From contig CABIXM010000038.1 in assembly GCA_902362725.1 (NCBI GenBank), forward strand, positions 1 through 12,083: a DNA stretch of 12,083 nt. The letters are read 5' to 3'. A program made the translations under genes and the position numbers. The notes under the pieces are model-generated. The model saw only the letters and a program-made list of their open reading frames with translations, was not told the DNA's origin and did not search any database. Of the stretch, positions 6,763-12,083 are shown piece after piece. The stretch is from Clostridiaceae bacterium (lineage in GTDB: Bacteria > Bacillota > Clostridia > Lachnospirales > Lachnospiraceae). Each line of letters opens with the position of its first letter. Positions within the stretch are counted from its first letter, which is position 1.

Positions 6763-7938
6763 ATGAACATATGGAAAGCAATATCGACATTATTAAATAA
6801 TCCAAACTTCATCAGCTTTGTAATCAGTATCGAAGCAGGTGCGACCTGGGATATGATAAAAAAGACGATGTTAAAAGCCTCTGAAGATGTATCAGATGAA
6901 TATTTGACATATCAACTGTTTGCGGATATTTTTAATAGATTTTATATGGAAAAAGAATATGCATTTGATGAAAAGCTTGTTATGAGTTCGTTTTTGGAAC
7001 AGGTAAGAAGCATTGAAAATGTCAGTACGAGGGAAATAACACGGCAGTTGCTTAGCAGTACAATGAGAATAGAAGTGAATGATGAGGACTTTTTTATATG
7101 GGAAAAATGTTTTATACACGTATGTACGAGAGATAAATATCAGTTGATATATCGAAAAGTGATGTTAGAGCAGCAGATGAAACCGGAGAAAACGCCGGAT
7201 AATTCCTGGATGAAAAAGTATATGAAAGGCAATTGCTGTACGATTAATTTTAAAGTATTTGAGAAAGCAATTCCTTCATTGGAGAATATATGCACATCGT
7301 TAGAGAAGAGGGTGTGGAATGATATAAAAGTCCTAATCTGGGAGATTATTTATAATGCGCAGAAGCATGGAAAAGCAGATCAATGCCGCCTGAAAATAGA
7401 TGAGAATGCGATTACAATTATTGATAACGGGGTGAGATATAGTCCGTTGGATTTGAAAGCAAAAGAGATAAGTGGCGGCGGAAGTATTGCAATGCATAAA
7501 ATCTGCTATGATTATCCAGAAATAGAAATGGAAGCATCATATGAGAAGAATGAGAATGTTTTCAGGATTAAGTTTGATGATGCGGTGTTTGATGTTAATC
7601 AATTAAGTGAAATAAGAGTGCCAGATCTTATGTTGGTTACTAATATTGAATATTTATATCCGGACGGGGAATTTAAATATTATTTTATTGACATAGGGCG
7701 AACGGTTAAGAACAAGAGATTTCTTGGTGCCTCTTATAGTGCGCTCCATCAACTTTTGGAAGCGCTTGAAGAGAAAATACGGAGTGAAGCACAAAGAAAA
7801 GTATTCATCTATTTCTCGAATTTACAGGATGACAGGGTTGAGGACATATATAAGCGTTTGAATGAATGCCTACATAGATGGAAGAACAGACTAGAAGAGA
7901 GGATAGTTGTAATTTCTGAAGATGTAAGCAGAAGATGA
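6763..7938 (+). CDS. GHKL (HATPase_c-type) ATPase domain protein of unknown role
   Basis: The 391-residue protein, counted from ATG 6763, has a GHKL ATP-binding core in its middle: N-box EIIYNAQKHG (E194, N198), G1 box IIDNGV (about 219-224) and a glycine-rich GGGSIAMH lid (about 238-245). No DHp phosphoacceptor helix, membrane segment or receiver domain is visible, so it is not an ordinary sensor kinase. The first ~170 residues are helical and unrecognised. The C-terminal ~110 residues (PDGEFKYYFIDIGRTV, VFIYFSNLQDDRVEDIY) look alpha/beta and are also unrecognised. ATG 6706 would add 19 residues but has no ribosome site and lies 19 bases after a terminator; ATG 6763 has AAAAGG ten bases upstream. 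It appears to be transcribed alone. Stand-alone GHKL proteins occur in MutL, Hsp90, MORC-like and defence contexts, and none of these fits clearly. Confidence 0.75.
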   Translation: MNIWKAISTLLNNPNFISFVISIEAGATWDMIKKTMLKASEDVSDEYLTYQLFADIFNRFYMEKEYAFDEKLVMSSFLEQVRSIENVSTREITRQLLSSTMRIEVNDEDFFIWEKCFIHVCTRDKYQLIYRKVMLEQQMKPEKTPDNSWMKKYMKGNCCTINFKVFEKAIPSLENICTSLEKRVWNDIKVLIWEIIYNAQKHGKADQCRLKIDENAITIIDNGVRYSPLDLKAKEISGGGSIAMHKICYDYPEIEMEASYEKNENVFRIKFDDAVFDVNQLSEIRVPDLMLVTNIEYLYPDGEFKYYFIDIGRTVKNKRFLGASYSALHQLLEALEEKIRSEAQRKVFIYFSNLQDDRVEDIYKRLNECLHRWKNRLEERIVVISEDVSRR

Positions 7939-7963
7939 CGCATATATTATAATAGAGTATAAT
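7935..7963 (+). promoter_or_regulatory. Promoter of the small structured RNA
   Basis: ATGACG (7935-7940), 17 bases, TATAAT (7958-7963). The -35 overlaps the stop codon of the GHKL gene. A second TATAAT sits at 7948-7953. Transcription would begin near 7970. Confidence 0.6.
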
Positions 7964-7965
7964 AT

Positions 7966-8089
7966 AAATTACCTGGCGGGTAATTTGAATGAAGAGAGAA
8001 GGCTTAGAGCTGATATATGGTAACCGGTGAACCCCAAGTACCATGCTAACCATCCGGCCGCTCTCGCGGCCGGTCTATTTTTTTTTTTT
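7966..8089 (+). ncRNA. Candidate structured small RNA of about 120 nt
   Basis: The segment has no coding frame of note but has a promoter at its start and a strong terminator at its end. It contains a perfect 8-bp hairpin (AAATTACC 7966-7973, GGTAATTT 7979-7986, loop TGGCG). A second pairing follows, ATGGTA (8017-8022) with TACCAT (8039-8044), and then the terminator stem. ATGGT can also pair with ACCAT at 8049-8053, giving an alternative fold. The first stem begins at or just before the likely transcription start, so part of it may be DNA-level only. I could not match it to a riboswitch or known RNA class. A simpler reading is an elaborate 3' end for the GHKL transcript. The next gene has its own promoter, which argues against a leader. 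Confidence 0.5.
8054..8089 (+). terminator. Strong intrinsic terminator
   Basis: CCGGCCGC (8054-8061), loop TCTC, GCGGCCGG (8066-8073): a perfect all-GC 8-bp stem. It is followed by TCTA and twelve consecutive T (8078-8089). Confidence 0.95.
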
Positions 8090-8147
8090 CTGGTTTTCTG
8101 ATATACTCTGGCAGTGTCTTATACCTTGGGCAAAGTCTTTAAATATT

Positions 8148-8176
8148 TCGACTTCTTTTTACGCACCTTTTATGAT
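8148..8176 (+). promoter_or_regulatory. Promoter of the three-gene small-protein operon
   Basis: TCGACT (8148-8153), 17 bases, TATGAT (8171-8176), about 23 bases before the predicted ribosome site of the first gene. Confidence 0.5.
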
Positions 8177-8205
8177 AAGATAAAAACAGGAAAGGAAGTG
8201 GGACA

Positions 8206-8481
8206 ATGGCTGCAGGATGTGCATTTTTGAGCAATAAAGACAAATTTACTGTATTTCGTTACGGTAAATATACAATAAGATTTAGGGCACCCTATTCGTT
8301 GGAAAAGTATACAGATATCAAAGAATGGGATGCGGGGTATCTTGTGGTCATGGCAAAATACAGTCACAGAGAAGAAAGTGAAGAAGAATATATTGATTTG
8401 GTTCCAATATTGGAAAATCTGTATATTCAGCCGGAAAATTTCTTGAAGTCAATTAAGGAGGTCAGAATAGAAAATGCCTGA
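8206..8481 (+). CDS. 91-aa small protein, unrecognised
   Basis: ATG 8206 follows AGGAAGTGGG. The 91-residue product begins MAAGCAFLSNKDKFTVFRYG, continues with a mixed beta-like stretch (KYTIRFRAPYSLEKYTDIKEWDAG) and has an acidic HREESEEEYIDL segment before the end. It has no membrane helix, signal peptide or metal motif, and is probably cytosolic. The C-terminal part (YIDLVPILENLYIQPENFLKSIKEV) resembles the tail of small DUF2442-like partners of DUF4160 proteins, but I would not assign it to that family. It is first in a tight three-gene operon with its own promoter, and its stop overlaps the next start by eight bases. Confidence 0.65.
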   Translation: MAAGCAFLSNKDKFTVFRYGKYTIRFRAPYSLEKYTDIKEWDAGYLVVMAKYSHREESEEEYIDLVPILENLYIQPENFLKSIKEVRIENA

Positions 8482-8695
8482 TGTTATTAAAATTGCCGAT
8501 GAGGCAGAATTGATTGTCAATGGATATGCATTTACGAAATGTCCGGAAGGTTTTCGGATTCTGAACCTGAACAGACCGGATAAAGCGCTTGTAATATCGA
8601 AGGAAGGGGACACGCTGGAAACGACAATGGATGACATTGAAATTCGGATTGTGAAGGATTATTACGATAAAAATAAGCGCTTTATGGAGGAGTGA
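8474..8695 (+). CDS. 73-aa small protein, unrecognised
   Basis: ATG 8474 overlaps the preceding gene by eight bases. AAGGAGG lies 12 bases upstream (8455-8461), long but usable. The 73 residues (starting MPDVIKIADEAELIVNGYAF, ending YYDKNKRFMEE) are acidic and predicted mainly beta strand followed by a C-terminal helix, with one Cys and no membrane segment. No family is recognised. The position between an unknown protein and a DUF4160 protein, with overlaps, suggests the three act together. An antitoxin-like role is possible because a RelE/ParE-type toxin remnant follows the operon, but nothing in this sequence shows DNA binding. Confidence 0.65.
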   Translation: MPDVIKIADEAELIVNGYAFTKCPEGFRILNLNRPDKALVISKEGDTLETTMDDIEIRIVKDYYDKNKRFMEE

Positions 8696-8697
8696 TA

Positions 8698-8988
8698 ATG
8701 CCGAAATATTATGAATTTAAGATTGCTGGTTATTATCTGTATTTTACATCTTTTTGTGTAATTGAGTGTATGCATGTTCATGCCAGTGACAGAAAGCTGA
8801 CAGAAGCAGGGTCAGCAAAATTTTTTGTAAGGGAAAACGGAGATACGGAACTTCAGAACAGAGGAATTTTGAACGATAGAGAAATTGCTAAGATACAGGC
8901 TTTTATAAAAGAGAATTATAAAGAAATGTATATGAAATGGTCAGAGTATAGTGAAAAAGGATATTATGGACAGGAGCATCCTGTATAA
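8698..8988 (+). CDS. DUF4160-like small protein
   Basis: ATG 8698 has GGAGG (8686-8690) seven bases upstream and lies two bases after the previous stop; GTG 8692 is in frame but too close to that site. The 96 residues show the DUF4160 pattern: a beta strand with YYLYFTSF, a central MHVHASD (H26, H28), a GSAKFFVRENGDTEL hairpin and a C-terminal helix (IAKIQAFIKENYKEMYMKWSEY). The family's biochemical role is not established; members are often paired with DUF2442 proteins and found near toxin-antitoxin and mobile genes. It closes the operon and abuts the toxin pseudogene. Confidence 0.7.
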   Translation: MPKYYEFKIAGYYLYFTSFCVIECMHVHASDRKLTEAGSAKFFVRENGDTELQNRGILNDREIAKIQAFIKENYKEMYMKWSEYSEKGYYGQEHPV

Positions 8989-9288
8989 TAAAAGTAGTAG
9001 AAACAACACGAAGTCAAAGACAGGAGCTGAAAGAATATTCGGGATTATATTGCTGAAGATAACGAAGAATATGCAGCAAAGACCATAAAGGAAATTTATG
9101 GTAAATTTGAAAATCTTCAGATGTTTCCAGGAATGGGATCAGATCTTTCAAAACGAGTTAGTTTTCGGACAGATTATAAATATGCGATATGGGAAGATTA
9201 TGTGATTATCTACAAGGCAGGAAACGAGTATGTAGGGATTTATCGTGTGATTAACCGGTATCAGGATATTACGAGAGTTTTTGATTGA
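8988..9288 (+). pseudogene. RelE/ParE-type toxin, frameshifted and lacking a normal start
   Basis: The frame from 9034 to the stop at 9286-9288 gives a typical RelE/ParE C-terminal part: DYIAEDNEEYAAKTIKEIYG, ENLQMFPGMGSDLS, then the strands YKYAIWEDYVIIYKAG and VGIYRVINRYQDITRVF. A TGA lies just upstream in that frame. The N-terminal helix sits in another frame (KVVETTRSQRQELKEYS, 8991-9041). The two join perfectly (ELKEYS then DYIAED) if one G is removed from GGG at 9041-9043. That first part has no ATG; the codon before AAA is ATA (8988), nine or more bases after CAGGAG, suggesting a lost ATG as well. The intact toxin would be an mRNA endonuclease or gyrase inhibitor; this copy is probably dead. 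No cognate antitoxin is certain. Confidence 0.75.
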
Positions 9289-9340
9289 TAACACAATCAT
9301 GATAACAAATAAGGACGATATATATACGATTGTTTAAAAT

Positions 9341-9409
9341 AATAGTTCAACTAAATTGGACAGAAAAAGTTGAAGTATTAAGTTGAATAATGCTAAAAGT
9401 TGAACTATT
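9341..9409. repeat. Cluster of AGTTGAA repeats ahead of the ArsC-like gene
   Basis: Four related 12-mers occur within 70 bases: AATAGTTCAACT (9341-9352), its exact inverse complement AGTTGAACTATT (9398-9409), and the variants AGTTGAAGTATT (9368-9379) and AGTTGAATAATG (9381-9392). The rest of 9289-9475 is AT-rich with no gene. This could be a multi-site operator or a decayed small mobile element. Confidence 0.5.
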
Positions 9410-9475
9410 AAGTGATTTCAAGCTTTTTAATAGATAGATAAGGATAGATGAACTGAACAGATAGGAGATGAAGCG

Positions 9476-9826
9476 ATGTTATTTATCTGGTACCCGAAAT
9501 GCTCAACCTGCCAGAAGGCTAAAAAATGGTTGGACGAACATGATATAAAATACACAGAGCGGCATATTGTGGAGGATAATCCTTCTCATAACGAATTAAG
9601 CGAATGGTACAGACGGAGCGGCCTTCCGCTTAAAAGATTCTTTAATACCAGCGGTATGCTTTATAAAGAAATGCAGCTTAAGGATAAGCTTCCTACGATG
9701 AGTGAGGAGGAGCAGTTACGGTTACTTGCGACCAATGGAATGTTGGTAAAACGATCGCTGATTGTAACGAAGGATACGGTACTCCCGGGTTTTAAGGAAG
9801 CGGAGTGGAAAGAAAAATTGAAATAG
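9476..9826 (+). CDS. ArsC/Spx/YffB-family protein
   Basis: The 116-residue protein has the thioredoxin-like fold of the ArsC family. It opens with a beta strand and the redox motif CSTC (9-12, WYPKCSTCQKAKKWL), then YTERHIVEDNPSHNEL, a central FFNTSG (55-60) and the late block NGMLVKRSLIV (87-97) that corresponds to the conserved KRP region of ArsC/Spx proteins. It is full length for the family. It may be a glutaredoxin-coupled reductase or an Spx-like RNA polymerase partner; sequence alone does not separate these, so arsenate reduction should not be assumed. ATG 9476 follows TAGGAGATGAAGCG. It is followed 29 bases later by the acyltransferase gene, with which it may share a transcript. Codon use is less AT-biased than in the MBL block, suggesting a resident gene. 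Confidence 0.85.
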   Translation: MLFIWYPKCSTCQKAKKWLDEHDIKYTERHIVEDNPSHNELSEWYRRSGLPLKRFFNTSGMLYKEMQLKDKLPTMSEEEQLRLLATNGMLVKRSLIVTKDTVLPGFKEAEWKEKLK

Positions 9827-9855
9827 TGAAGTTGAATAGGAAGGAAACTTAAACT

Positions 9856-10374
9856 ATGTCAAAATCCATCCTTCTGTTAGGCGCAGGCGGACATGCCTTC
9901 GTAATAACAGATATTTTGCATACCTTGCAGGACATAACTGGTGAAGCCCTGTATGGAAAAATTGATTTTCTGGATGATGCGTCAGAGTTGGCGGTGGGGA
10001 AGTTGGCAGAACTGGAACAAATCGGACGGAATTATGAGGAAGTATTTTGCTGTATCGGGAATAATCAATTCCGGAAGGAACTTCTGGAAAAGGCTGAGAG
10101 GCTGGAGATGAAAGTGCCGGTACTGATTCATCCGACTGCGTATATCAGTCCGTCTGCGGTCGTGAAGGCAGGGACGGTTGTGGAGCCGGGAGCGATTATT
10201 AATTCCAATTCTGTGATAGAAGAGGGTTGCATTATCTCACCGGGAGCAATTGTCGATCATAATGTGACCATCGGGAAATATTGTCATATCAATGCAGGAG
10301 CCATTTGCAAGGCAGGTGCTGTGATACCGGCCGGGACGAAGCTGGATGCAGGGGAAATTGCGAAAGGGTATTAA
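9856..10374 (+). CDS. NeuD/PglD-type sugar O- or N-acyltransferase (left-handed beta-helix)
   Basis: The 172-residue protein has the N-terminal nucleotide-sugar-binding motif LLLGAGGHA (about 6-14) of NeuD/PglD proteins. Hexapeptide repeats follow from about 90 to the end: HPTAYISPSAVV, GTVVEPGAII, GCIISPGAIVDH, VTIGKYCHINAGAI, GAVIPAGTKLD. His135 in VDHNVTIG matches the usual catalytic histidine. Relatives are about 205-215 residues, so this one ends a few coils early; the stop is clean and followed by a terminator, so it may be a short natural form or have lost its tail. It would transfer an acetyl group from acetyl-CoA to a sugar precursor for surface glycans, but no glycan genes are near. 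ATG 9856 has AAGGAAA eight bases upstream. Confidence 0.85.
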   Translation: MSKSILLLGAGGHAFVITDILHTLQDITGEALYGKIDFLDDASELAVGKLAELEQIGRNYEEVFCCIGNNQFRKELLEKAERLEMKVPVLIHPTAYISPSAVVKAGTVVEPGAIINSNSVIEEGCIISPGAIVDHNVTIGKYCHINAGAICKAGAVIPAGTKLDAGEIAKGY

Positions 10375-10379
10375 ACGCT

Positions 10380-10414
10380 TTCTATGATAGCGAGGGTGAA
10401 AAGCTTTTAAATCG
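10380..10414 (+). repeat. Partial copy of the 67-bp repeat (3' half)
   Basis: TTCTATGATA, AGGGTGA, AAGCTT and AAATCG occur here in the same order and spacing as at 11948-11984, with small substitutions between. This copy forms part of the terminator stem that follows the acyltransferase gene. Confidence 0.6.
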
Positions 10415-10436
10415 GGCTTTTCATCCTCGTTTATTA
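10391..10436 (+). terminator. Intrinsic terminator after the acyltransferase gene
   Basis: A 14-bp stem (10391-10404 with 10416-10429, one G-U pair) with an 11-base loop is followed by TTTATTA. Confidence 0.8.
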
Positions 10437-10457
10437 ATACGGACATGTTAAAATTTA

Positions 10458-10505
10458 TTGACGGAATAGTCTATATGCAATATAATATAGGTATCAAATG
10501 ATACC
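10458..10505 (+). promoter_or_regulatory. Promoter and operator of the Panacea toxin-antitoxin operon
   Basis: TTGACG (10458-10463), 17 bases, TATAAT (10481-10486) is near consensus. Directly after it, covering the likely transcription start, are perfect 7-base arms GGTATCA (10490-10496) and TGATACC (10499-10505). This placement suits autorepression by the HTH antitoxin encoded downstream. Confidence 0.8.
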
Positions 10506-10526
10506 GAATGAATATGAGGGAGTAGT

Positions 10527-10835
10527 GTGAAAAAAGAAGTGCAGGAATCAAGAATAGAGAGCGAAGCAGCGATAAAATTATATATACAAAAATTAAATTA
10601 TGCTTTGGATAACGGAGCAAGACTCACTTCCCAGGAGCGAAGATTAGTAGATGAAAATAGAGAAGAACGTTATACAAACAAATATACAGTTGCAGAATTA
10701 TTTCCAGATGAGGATCCGGTAGTTGCATTAAAAAGAGAATTAAGAAAACTGACAGTTGAAGAATATATTAAAACAGCAAAGGATTTACGATTCCCCAATA
10801 GGAGGAAAAATAATGGAGATGAAAATCATTCGTAA
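10527..10835 (+). CDS. 102-aa protein, probable toxin or partner of the Panacea antitoxin
   Basis: GTG 10527 follows GAGGGAG by four bases; no ATG is available in frame. The 102 residues are charged and helical: ESEAAIKLYIQKLNYALDNG, RLTSQERRLVDENREERY, then YTVAELFPDEDPVVALKREL and LTVEEYIKTAKDLRFPNR. There is no membrane helix and no RelE, MqsR, HicA or GNAT motif. I do not recognise a family. It is first in an operator-controlled operon and overlaps the antitoxin gene by 23 bases, which fits a toxin-antitoxin pair. Panacea antitoxins are known to partner with unrelated toxins, so a new toxin fold is possible. An accessory protein, or a form truncated at its C-terminus (ending RRKNNGDENHS), cannot be excluded. 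Confidence 0.65.
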   Translation: MKKEVQESRIESEAAIKLYIQKLNYALDNGARLTSQERRLVDENREERYTNKYTVAELFPDEDPVVALKRELRKLTVEEYIKTAKDLRFPNRRKNNGDENHS

Positions 10836-11841
10836 AGAAAAGAAATTATGCTTATCCTGTATGGAAATTCACGAAGTAAAAAATATTGCGCTCGAGGAAA
10901 AAAGTACTTTTAAAGGCACTCCAATTAGATACGAAGCGGAATATTTTTATTGCGATAATACGGAAGAAATTTATTCAAATGAGGAAATGCTAAAGAAAAA
11001 TGACATTGCAATGAAAGATGCCTATAGAAAGGCAATGGGGCTTTTGACAACGAATGAAATAATTGCTGTCCGTAAACAATACGGAATTAGCCAGAGCGAT
11101 TTATGCGCGCTTCTGGGATGGGGTGGGAAGACAATTGCGAGATATGAAAGCTATCAGGTACAAGATAAAGCACATGACACTATTTTAAGAAAACTGGCAC
11201 AGGATCCGGAATGGTTTTTGCAGCTGTTGAAGGAACGAAAAGAGAACCTAAGTTCTACAGCATTCGAAAAATATGTTACTGCAGCTACAACATCGTATGA
11301 GGCAGCTCAAGATTCTTATTTGCGAAAGGCAATAGCGGCTAAATATGCCAGGATACAAAACCAAAGAGAATATAATGGTGATGCAAAGCTGAATTTAGAT
11401 AAAGCAATTGATGTGATACGTTATTATGCATCCTCAACAGCGGTAAAGGGATTATATAAAGTGAAATTAATGAAGATGCTATGGTATGGGGATAATTTGG
11501 CATATAAACAGCGCGATCATGCGATCACGGGCCTGGCGTATCAGGCATTGCCTATGGGAGCAGTGCCGATAGGACATGATTCGATTATTGAATTGAAAGA
11601 AGTACCCTGTGAAGAAATAGAGATGGGAGATGGAACAGCATATCGTTTCAAGCTTTCGACCCCAAGTGTGTTTGCGGCGCTGACAGAAGAAGAAAAAGAA
11701 ATTTTAGATAAGGTGATAAAACGGGTGGGGAGGATGACAACCGAAGAAATTGTGAATTTTATGCACCAGGAGGAAGCCTATAAGAAAACAAAATTGAAAG
11801 ATATGATTGATTTTAAATATGCGAAAGAACTGCAACTATAA
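10813..11841 (+). CDS. Zinc-ribbon/HTH/Panacea (DUF4065, SocA-like) antitoxin
   Basis: The 342-residue protein begins at ATG 10813, seven bases after GGAGG. Domain order is: an MqsA-type zinc segment with LCLSC (C13, C16) and a lone C47 (YFYCDNTEE), then an Xre/MqsA-type HTH (about 82-112: IIAVRKQYGISQSDLCALLG, TIARYE), a helical linker, and a C-terminal Panacea/DUF4065 domain from about 190 (IDVIRYYA, LYKVKLMKMLWYGDNLAY, GLAYQALPMGAVP, then YKKTKLKDMIDFKYA). Related antitoxins bind operator DNA through the HTH and neutralise a neighbouring toxin through the Panacea domain. The GGTATCA dyad upstream is the probable operator. The second zinc CxxC pair has only one Cys, so metal binding may be altered. 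An in-frame ATG at 10756 has no ribosome site. Confidence 0.88.
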   Translation: MEMKIIRKEKKLCLSCMEIHEVKNIALEEKSTFKGTPIRYEAEYFYCDNTEEIYSNEEMLKKNDIAMKDAYRKAMGLLTTNEIIAVRKQYGISQSDLCALLGWGGKTIARYESYQVQDKAHDTILRKLAQDPEWFLQLLKERKENLSSTAFEKYVTAATTSYEAAQDSYLRKAIAAKYARIQNQREYNGDAKLNLDKAIDVIRYYASSTAVKGLYKVKLMKMLWYGDNLAYKQRDHAITGLAYQALPMGAVPIGHDSIIELKEVPCEEIEMGDGTAYRFKLSTPSVFAALTEEEKEILDKVIKRVGRMTTEEIVNFMHQEEAYKKTKLKDMIDFKYAKELQL

Positions 11842-11853
11842 GAAAAAATATAT

Positions 11854-11879
11854 CAAGAGCAGGTGTGAGCCTGCTCTTG
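11854..11879. terminator. Perfect 10-bp hairpin, terminator-like on the minus strand
   Basis: CAAGAGCAGG (11854-11863), loop TGTGAG, CCTGCTCTTG (11870-11879). On the plus strand it is followed by G residues, not T. Read on the minus strand it is followed by ATATATTTTTTC, a better terminator tail. It may still stop the antitoxin transcript, or protect it from the 3' end. Confidence 0.6.
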
Positions 11880-11916
11880 GGGGGAGATTATATTCTAGGG
11901 CTGAGTCCCTCTTATT

Positions 11917-12028
11917 GAGACTATGAGAAAATCTCTGTAAATTAGATTCTTCTATGATAATAAGGGTGAGAAGCTTACAAATCGAGACTATGAGAAAATC
12001 TCTGTAAATTAGATTCTTCTATGATAAT
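11917..12028 (+). repeat. Two tandem copies of a 67-bp period repeat
   Basis: The 45 bases at 11917-11961 are repeated exactly at 11984-12028, with 22 bases between (AAGGGTGAGAAGCTTACAAATC). Each copy starts GAGACTATGAGAAAAT and ends TTCTATGATAAT, and can form an imperfect stem (TATGAGAAAATCT with AGATTCTTCTATG). Partial copies occur at 2523 and 10380, also just after genes. The rest of 11880-12083 shows no gene. Confidence 0.85.
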
Positions 12029-12083
12029 GAAGCTTCCTGTATAATAAAAAACGTGGATGTTGAAAATTGAAAATACCTCAGAG

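Noticed and set aside
7966..8053. Known riboswitch class (c-di-GMP, purine, guanidine, ZTP and others considered)
   Set aside because: I could not place the conserved core of any of these in the segment, and the following gene has its own promoter.
10756..10812. Antitoxin start at ATG 10756
   Set aside because: It has no ribosome site, would add 19 unrelated residues, and ATG 10813 has GGAGG at ideal spacing.
11917..12028. CRISPR-like direct repeats
   Set aside because: There are only two copies, the 22-base gap ends in sequence (GAAGCTT) also seen after the second copy, and partial copies lie elsewhere after genes. No Cas gene is present.

Overview
The window looks like an accessory (mobile, defence and toxin-antitoxin rich) stretch of a low-GC Clostridia chromosome, most likely Lachnospiraceae. 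This rests on AT-rich codon use (many ATA and AGA), Gram-positive Shine-Dalgarno sites, an IS30-type transposase of the kind common in gut Clostridia, and proteins typical of that group (a zinc-ribbon/HTH/Panacea antitoxin, ImmA/IrrE, DUF4160). The species cannot be fixed from the sequence. No tRNA, rRNA or CRISPR array was found.

Layout. 1-1046 is a decayed IS30-family element that runs off the left edge, with its transposase on the minus strand. 1073-1195 is a leader with a promoter/operator dyad, a strong terminator and a second hairpin. It precedes a 41-codon ORF (1203-1328) and three plus-strand genes: a ComEC-like metallo-beta-lactamase-fold protein (1368-2507), a two-TM coiled-coil protein (2608-3444) and a DUF4062 protein with a C-terminal winged-helix-like part (3508-4623). 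A second IS30 copy in the same orientation, internally deleted, follows at about 4884-5403. The three-gene block is therefore bracketed by direct IS copies like the cargo of a composite transposon.

5430-6687 holds an ImmA/IrrE metallopeptidase translationally coupled to a two-TM protein, closed by a terminator. 6763-7938 is a GHKL-ATPase protein without recognisable kinase parts. A promoter overlapping its stop codon drives a roughly 120-nt structured RNA that ends in a near-perfect terminator (to 8089). 8148-8988 is an operon of three very small proteins, the last of the DUF4160 type. It is followed by a RelE/ParE-type toxin pseudogene with a one-base frameshift (8988-9288).

9341-9409 has four copies of an AGTTGAA motif. 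9476-10374 encodes an ArsC/Spx-like protein and a NeuD-type hexapeptide acyltransferase, both ordinary-looking chromosomal genes. 10458-11841 is a probable toxin-antitoxin operon: a textbook promoter with a GGTATCA/TGATACC operator, an unrecognised 102-aa protein and a Panacea (DUF4065/SocA-like) antitoxin. The right end carries two tandem copies of a 67-bp repeat, pieces of which also occur after the MBL gene and after the acyltransferase gene.

The best candidate for an undescribed system is the IS-bracketed MBL/two-TM/DUF4062 block with its regulated leader. Next come the ImmA/IrrE-membrane protein pair, the GHKL protein with the adjacent small RNA, and the unknown partner of the Panacea antitoxin. 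Functions for these are inferred from domains and context, not shown by the sequence alone.
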